NCBI GenBank assembly: GCA_965277425.1
Contig: CBDICR010000006.1
Location: forward strand, 930,001-994,000
DNA from: Poindextera sp965277425
Lineage (GTDB): Bacteria > Pseudomonadota > Alphaproteobacteria > Caulobacterales > Caulobacteraceae
Length of the DNA stretch: 64,000 nucleotides
Direction: 5' to 3'
Position 1 is the first letter of the stretch, and each line of letters starts with the position of its first letter. The notes beneath the pieces are model-generated. The model made no database searches. It was not told the origin of the DNA and was given only the letters and a program-made list of their open reading frames with translations. Position numbers and translations under genes: made by a program. Of the stretch, positions 59,733 to 64,000 are shown piece after piece.

Positions 59733-60488
59733 TCAGCTGAATCGGTCGCCGAGATAGACGCGCCTGACCTCCGGGTCGGCGAGGATTTCGTCCGGCGCGC
59801 CTTCGAACAAGACCTCGCCGGCGTGGATGATGGAGGCGCGATCGATGATGTCGAGCGTCTCGCGCACATTGTGGTCGGTGATCAGGATGCCGATCCCCCG
59901 CCCCTTCAGATAGGTGATGACCTCGCGGATATCGGCCATGGCCAGGGGGTCGATGCCGGCGAAGGGCTCGTCCAGCAGCATGAAGTCCGGTTCGCTGGCG
60001 AGCGCGCGGGCGATCTCGACGCGCCGCCGCTCGCCGCCGGAAAGCGACACGGCCGGGGCGGCGCGCAGGTGCTCGATGCGCAGTTCCTCCAAGAGCTCGG
60101 TCACCATGGCGCGCGCGCGCTTGTCGCTCGGCTCGCGCATCTCGACCACGGCCATGATGTTTTCCTCGACCGTCATGCCGCGAAAGATCGAGGCCTCCTG
60201 CGGCAGGTAGCCCACGCCCATGCGCGCGCGCTGGTACATGGGCTGGGCGGTGATGTTTTCGCCGTCGAGCCAGATGGCGCCATAGTCGACGCCGATCAGG
60301 CCGGTGATCATGTAGAAACAGGTGGTCTTGCCGGCGCCGTTCGGGCCGAGCAGGCCGGCGACCTCGCCGCGCGCGAGCCTCAGGCTCACGTTGGACACCA
60401 CCCGGCGGCCTCGGAACGACTTGCCGATCGCATCGGCGAACAGCCCGGCGCCGGCCGTGGATGATCGATTGACGGTCGCGAGTTTCAT
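59733..60488 (-). CDS. lptB: LPS export ABC transporter ATPase
   Basis: LptB powers transport of lipopolysaccharide from the inner membrane to the outer membrane via LptFGCA-DE. The 251-aa protein has Walker A GPNGAGKTTCFYMITG (Lys54), the LptB-specific segment ARMGVGYLPQEASIFRGMTV, signature SLSGGERRRVEIARAL, Walker B MLLDEPFAGIDP and H-loop ITDHNVRETL. ATG 60488 is the family start; the longer frame overlaps lptA. It lies downstream of lptC and lptA and upstream of rpoN, a widely conserved order. Confidence 0.96.
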   Translation of the reverse strand: MKLATVNRSSTAGAGLFADAIGKSFRGRRVVSNVSLRLARGEVAGLLGPNGAGKTTCFYMITGLIGVDYGAIWLDGENITAQPMYQRARMGVGYLPQEASIFRGMTVEENIMAVVEMREPSDKRARAMVTELLEELRIEHLRAAPAVSLSGGERRRVEIARALASEPDFMLLDEPFAGIDPLAMADIREVITYLKGRGIGILITDHNVRETLDIIDRASIIHAGEVLFEGAPDEILADPEVRRVYLGDRFS

Positions 60489-60522
60489 TTCAGCGCTTTC
60501 GAGGCCCTGGCCCTGACGGTGT

Positions 60523-61107
60523 TCAAGGCTTGGACGGCGCGGCTTGGAAGAGTCCGACGCCTTGCGCGCCGGGATAGAGCACGGAGCGAACGCGGCCCGG
60601 CTTGCCGGCGCCGGTGACGTTGGACTCCATGGTCGCATGTTGCGTGTCGGTGTTGATCACCAGCTTGTTGCCGACCACGACGTTCTTGCCCTGGCTGATC
60701 ACCACATCGCCGGTGACGGTGATGGTCTTGGCGTCCGCCAGATAGACGGCGTCGTCGCCCTTCACCACCTCGCTGGGCGTCACGTAGTAGACCGATCCGT
60801 GCGCCTCCATCCGCTCCAGCGCGCCGCACTTGCTCGAGGCGGCGTCGGGGGCGGCGTCAGGCGCCGGGCGCCCTGCGGGGGCCGGTTTGGCGTAGAGGTC
60901 GAGCACATCGGTGCGCAGGCGGCTCGTGCCCTGCAACGCCTCGACATTGCCGCGATAGATGGCCAGGCACTGCTGCGGCTGCGCCTCGAGCTGGTCGCCG
61001 GTGACGTCGATCGGCCCATTGGAGGCGGGCGCGAGTTGGCCGGCGGCCGGCGCGGCGAAGCTCGCCGCAAGGCCGAGGACTGACAAAATCACGGCCGTCC
61101 GCATCAT
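60523..61107 (-). CDS. lptA: LptA/OstA-like LPS transport protein
   Basis: A periplasmic bridge protein that carries LPS between LptC and LptD. The 194-aa protein has a signal peptide (AVILSVLGLAASFAAPAAG) and a beta-jellyroll OstA domain (GPIDVTGDQLEAQPQQCLAI, SEVVKGDDAVYLADAKTITV, TGDVVISQGKNVVVGNKLVI). Between lptC and lptB on the same strand, which confirms the call since OstA sequences are divergent. Two ATGs at the start (61107 and 61104) are possible. Confidence 0.92.
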   Translation of the reverse strand: MMRTAVILSVLGLAASFAAPAAGQLAPASNGPIDVTGDQLEAQPQQCLAIYRGNVEALQGTSRLRTDVLDLYAKPAPAGRPAPDAAPDAASSKCGALERMEAHGSVYYVTPSEVVKGDDAVYLADAKTITVTGDVVISQGKNVVVGNKLVINTDTQHATMESNVTGAGKPGRVRSVLYPGAQGVGLFQAAPSKP

Positions 61108-61150
61108 CGCAATCGCATCCTCGAAGCTTGTCCGGCTCGCAGCGCCTTAT

Positions 61151-61783
61151 CTAGTGCGAATTGATGCGGGAGTGAACCTTGCCTTGAAAGACAAGCCGCT
61201 GCCCGCGATCGTAAATCGCGTAGGAATCGGCGCGGATATAGCCGGATGGGCCCTGACCGACGACGGGCGACTTGCCGGCGACCGCGCCGTTGACCGTATC
61301 GACGATCGCCTGGTTGGTGAGGAAGGAATCGCCCTGGCTGTCGCGCACCGATACGTGGCCGTTGAGCAGCAGGATCCGGTTGTCCTCGCGATAGACGCCG
61401 CGGTCGGCCGAGAGGCGGGTAGGCTTCTTGCCGTCGGAATCCATGGTCAGGGTGGGCTTGATCAGGGCGATCCGCTGAAAGTCGGTGTTGTCGCGCGCCG
61501 CCTCGGCCGCGGTCAGCACATAGCCGCCGCCCTGGCTGTCGCGCCCGAGGAACTGGGCGTTGGTCATATGGATGGAGCCGGGTCCGGCGCCGCGGCCCGC
61601 GCCGCCGCTGAGCTGGCCGCCGAAGACGATCCAGCCGCCGAACAGCAGGGCGATCGCCAGGATGGCGAGCGGCAGCAGGCGGCGAAGCCCGGCGATCAGC
61701 CGTGAACGCCGCCGCCAGCGGCGCATGACGCGGGCGCGGCGCTCCAGGCGAGGTGTGTCGGCCGAGGGCGCCTGCGCGGTCAC
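61151..61783 (-). CDS. lptC: LPS export protein LptC
   Basis: A bitopic inner-membrane protein that receives LPS from the LptB2FG complex. The 210-aa form starts with GTG at 61783, which lies 10 bases after the rnd stop. A cytoplasmic Arg-rich head, one membrane segment (LRRLLPLAILAIALLFGGWI) and a periplasmic jellyroll (LTAAEAARDNTDFQRIALIK, NRILLLNGHVSVRDSQGDSF, DSYAIYDRGQRLVFQGKV) are visible. The longer frame upstream overlaps rnd and is a shadow. Confidence 0.9.
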   Translation of the reverse strand: MTAQAPSADTPRLERRARVMRRWRRRSRLIAGLRRLLPLAILAIALLFGGWIVFGGQLSGGAGRGAGPGSIHMTNAQFLGRDSQGGGYVLTAAEAARDNTDFQRIALIKPTLTMDSDGKKPTRLSADRGVYREDNRILLLNGHVSVRDSQGDSFLTNQAIVDTVNGAVAGKSPVVGQGPSGYIRADSYAIYDRGQRLVFQGKVHSRINSH

Positions 61784-61793
61784 GGGCGCACGG

Positions 61794-62408
61794 TCAGCTG
61801 TGGGCGAAGATGTCGACGTCTTCCCATCCGGCCACATCGAGCTTGGCGCGCCAGGGCAGGAACTCGAAACAGGCCCTGGCCAGCTCCATTCGGCCTTCGC
61901 GTTCCAACATAGCGTCGAGCCGTGTGCGCAGGCCGTGCAGATAGGCCACGTCGCTGGCCGCATAGGCGAGCTGTTCGGGGCTGAGCCGCGCGGCGCCCCA
62001 GTCGGAACTCTGCTGGGCCTTGGAGAGGTCCGCGCCCATCAGCTCGCGCACGACGTCCTTCAGCCCGTGCCGGTCAGTATAGGTGCGGGCGAGCTTGGAG
62101 GCGATCTTGGTGCAATAGACCGGGGCGGTGACGACTCCCAGGTGCAGGGCGAACATGGCGATATCGAAGCGGCCGAAATGGAAGAGCTTCAAGGCCGCCG
62201 GATCGGCGAGCAGGCGCTTGAGGTTCGGCGCGTCGTAGGCCGGTCGGCGGAACTTGACGATGTGGCTGTCGCCATCGCCGGCGGAGAGCTGCGCCACGCA
62301 CAGAGGATCGCGGCCAAGCCGCAGGCCCATGGTCTCCGTGTCGATCGCCACCACGGGCCCGAGATCGAGCCCATCGGGCAGGTCGCCGTCGTGCTGATGG
62401 ATCGTCAC
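61794..62408 (-). CDS. rnd: Ribonuclease D-type 3'-5' exonuclease
   Basis: A 204-aa DEDDy exonuclease that trims RNA 3' ends, notably tRNA precursors. Motifs are VVAIDTETMGLRLG (Exo I), LFHFGRFDIAMFALHLGV (Exo II) and YAASDVAYLHGLR (Exo III, with Tyr). The C-terminal HRDC domains of E. coli RNase D are absent; such short forms are usual in alphaproteobacteria. Neighbour of lptC and a tRNA-Leu gene. Confidence 0.93.
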   Translation of the reverse strand: MTIHQHDGDLPDGLDLGPVVAIDTETMGLRLGRDPLCVAQLSAGDGDSHIVKFRRPAYDAPNLKRLLADPAALKLFHFGRFDIAMFALHLGVVTAPVYCTKIASKLARTYTDRHGLKDVVRELMGADLSKAQQSSDWGAARLSPEQLAYAASDVAYLHGLRTRLDAMLEREGRMELARACFEFLPWRAKLDVAGWEDVDIFAHS

Positions 62409-62431
62409 GGGCGTCGCACCGCCTTTGGCGT

Positions 62432-62518
<87 letters not shown>

Positions 62519-62591
62519 CTTAAAGAAGGCCGGGACCGACTAGGGCCGAACCCGACGCCAGTCAAGGCGTGCGCGAACCTATCCACCACCG

Positions 62592-64000
62592 TCAGTGCGC
62601 TTCGTCCCAGTTCGCCGCGGCGCGGGCGTCGACGACCAGGGGCACGCTGAGGGCCACGGCCGGCTCGGCGGCCTGCTCCATCACCGCCCTGGCGACGGCG
62701 CAGGTTTCTTGCGCCTCGGCCTCGGGCGCCTCGAAGACCAGTTCGTCATGGACCTGCAGCAACATCCGGGCCTTCAGGCCCGCCGCCTTCAGCGCGTCCG
62801 GCATGCGGATCATGGCGCGGCGGATGACGTCGGCGGCGGTGCCCTGGATCGGGGCGTTGATCGCGGCGCGCTCGGCGAACTGGCGATGGGCGACGGTGGT
62901 GGCGCGGATGTCCGGAATATTGACCCTCCGTCCAAAGAGGGTGGTGACGAACCCCTGCTCGCGGACCAGGGCGCGGGTGCGGTCCATATAGGCGCGAATG
63001 CCCGGGAAACGGTCGAAATAGGTCTCGATATAGGCCGCGGCCTCGTCGCGCGGGATCGACAGCTGATTGGCTAGACCAAAGGCCGAAATGCCGTAGATGA
63101 TGCCGAAATTGATCGCCTTGGCCCGGCGCCGGGTCTCGGCTGGCATGCCTTCGATGGGTACGCCGAACATCTCCGAGGCGGTCATGGCGTGGATGTCGTG
63201 GCCGGCGAGGAAGGCGGCCTTCAACTGCGGGATGTCGCCGATGTGGGCTAAGAGGCGCAGCTCGATCTGGCTGTAGTCGGCGCTGATCAAAAGGTGGCCG
63301 GGCTCGGCGATGAAGGCCTTCCTGATCTTGCGGCCTTCCTCCGTCCGCACCGGGATGTTCTGCAGGTTCGGGTCGTTCGAGGACAGGCGCCCGGTGGTGG
63401 TCGAGGCCAGCGAATAGGAGGTGTGCACCCGCCCCGTGCGTTCCGAAATCGCCTGGGTCAGGTTGTCGGTATAGGTGCCCTTCAGCTTGGAGAGCTGACG
63501 CCAGTCCAGCAGCACGCGCGGCAGCTCGTGGCCCTGGGCGGCGAGATCCTCCAGGATGCGCACATCCGTGCCCCAGGCGCCCGTCGCGGTCTTTTTCGCG
63601 CCGGGCAGGCCCATCTCGCCGAACAGCACATCGCCGATCTGCTTGGGCGAGCCCAGGTTGAACGGCCGCCCGACGATCCTTTGCGCCTCGGCCTCAAGCT
63701 CGCTCATGCGCATGGAGAAGTCGTGGCTGAGCAGCCGCAGTTGTTCGGGATCGATGCGGATTCCTTCGCACTCCATCTGCGCCAGCACCGCCGGCAAAGG
63801 CCGCTCCAGCGTCTCATAGACGCTGAGCAGGCCTTCGCGCGCCAGGCGCGGGCGCAGATGGTGGTAGAGCCGCAAGGTGACGTCGGCGTCCTCGGCGGCA
63901 TAGGCGGTCGCCGGCTCCAGCGGCACGTGCTTGAAGCTTTTCTGCGCCTTGCCCGCCCCCGCCACGGTCTTGAAGCTGATCGGCTCGTGATTCAGCCACA
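62592..64000 (-). CDS. polA: DNA polymerase I (5' end cut by window)
   Basis: The C-terminal part of Pol I, which fills gaps and removes primers in replication and repair. At least 469 residues are in the window; the frame stays open to the edge (WLNHEPISFKTVAGAGKAQK), so the 5'-nuclease and most of the proofreading domain lie beyond it. Family-A polymerase motifs are complete: SLASTTTGRLSSNDPNLQNI (motif 1/2), LISADYSQIELRLLAHI (motif A), RRRAKAINFGIIYGISAFGL (motif B) and LLQVHDELVFEAP (motif C). The 72 bases before tRNA-Leu are short and without a gene. Confidence 0.97.
   Translation of the reverse strand, partial: WLNHEPISFKTVAGAGKAQKSFKHVPLEPATAYAAEDADVTLRLYHHLRPRLAREGLLSVYETLERPLPAVLAQMECEGIRIDPEQLRLLSHDFSMRMSELEAEAQRIVGRPFNLGSPKQIGDVLFGEMGLPGAKKTATGAWGTDVRILEDLAAQGHELPRVLLDWRQLSKLKGTYTDNLTQAISERTGRVHTSYSLASTTTGRLSSNDPNLQNIPVRTEEGRKIRKAFIAEPGHLLISADYSQIELRLLAHIGDIPQLKAAFLAGHDIHAMTASEMFGVPIEGMPAETRRRAKAINFGIIYGISAFGLANQLSIPRDEAAAYIETYFDRFPGIRAYMDRTRALVREQGFVTTLFGRRVNIPDIRATTVAHRQFAERAAINAPIQGTAADVIRRAMIRMPDALKAAGLKARMLLQVHDELVFEAPEAEAQETCAVARAVMEQAAEPAVALSVPLVVDARAAANWDEAH

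Overview
The window looks like chromosome from a high-GC alphaproteobacterium, most likely Caulobacterales (Caulobacter/Phenylobacterium-like). The reasons are the F1-only ATP synthase operon (atpHAGDC, with no Fo genes here), the polA / tRNA-Leu / rnd-lptC-lptA-lptB-rpoN-hpf-ptsN order, the rplU-rpmA-GNAT-obgE-proB-proA-nadD ... rsfS-rlmH-EnvC-ctpA-YibQ-rppH block, many TTG/GTG starts and several long palindromic intergenic repeats. The genus was not established. Both window edges cut a gene: a degenerate GGDEF/EAL-like protein at the left and polA at the right. Coding density is very high and no gene-free stretch exceeds about 240 bases.

Layout. 1-12300: surface sugar and accessory metabolism (galE, DegT aminotransferase, acyltransferase, a 1,127-residue GH18-like/NodB deacetylase/GT2 fusion) mixed with malate dehydrogenase, HIT, GNAT and CitE-like genes. 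12396-22266: lower TCA cycle, sucC - vapBC - sucD - sucA - sucB - DUF2007 - vapBC - lpdA. 22263-28485: xerC/DUF484, priA, an MFS exporter and a third vapBC. 28747-33558: F1 ATP synthase. 33578-39636: RNA decay, cell envelope and ribosome assembly genes. 39820-49437: M24-like and aldehyde dehydrogenase genes, then nadD, proA, proB and obgE; a plus-strand aspartic-protease/TPR gene separates proA from proB. 49585-53654: rplU-rpmA diverging from a zinc-type operon (36-aa membrane ORF, ABC ATPase, ABC permease, G3E GTPase). 53740-64000: ExbD, beta-propeller, nitroreductase, mtgA, ptsN, hpf, rpoN, lptBAC, rnd, tRNA-Leu and polA.

The most unusual features are two. First, three PIN-domain toxin-antitoxin modules sit at the joints of central energy-metabolism operons: inside sucCD, between sucB and lpdA, and just upstream of atpH. 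Each has a perfect inverted repeat at its promoter, and two share the half-site TGTGTA. Second, a palindromic repeat element appears to have inserted exactly at the znuC/znuB junction. It is flanked by a 12-bp direct repeat and creates a 62-codon ORF whose ATGA overlaps at both ends would keep the two transporter genes translationally coupled. No rRNA, CRISPR array, prophage or transposase gene was seen.
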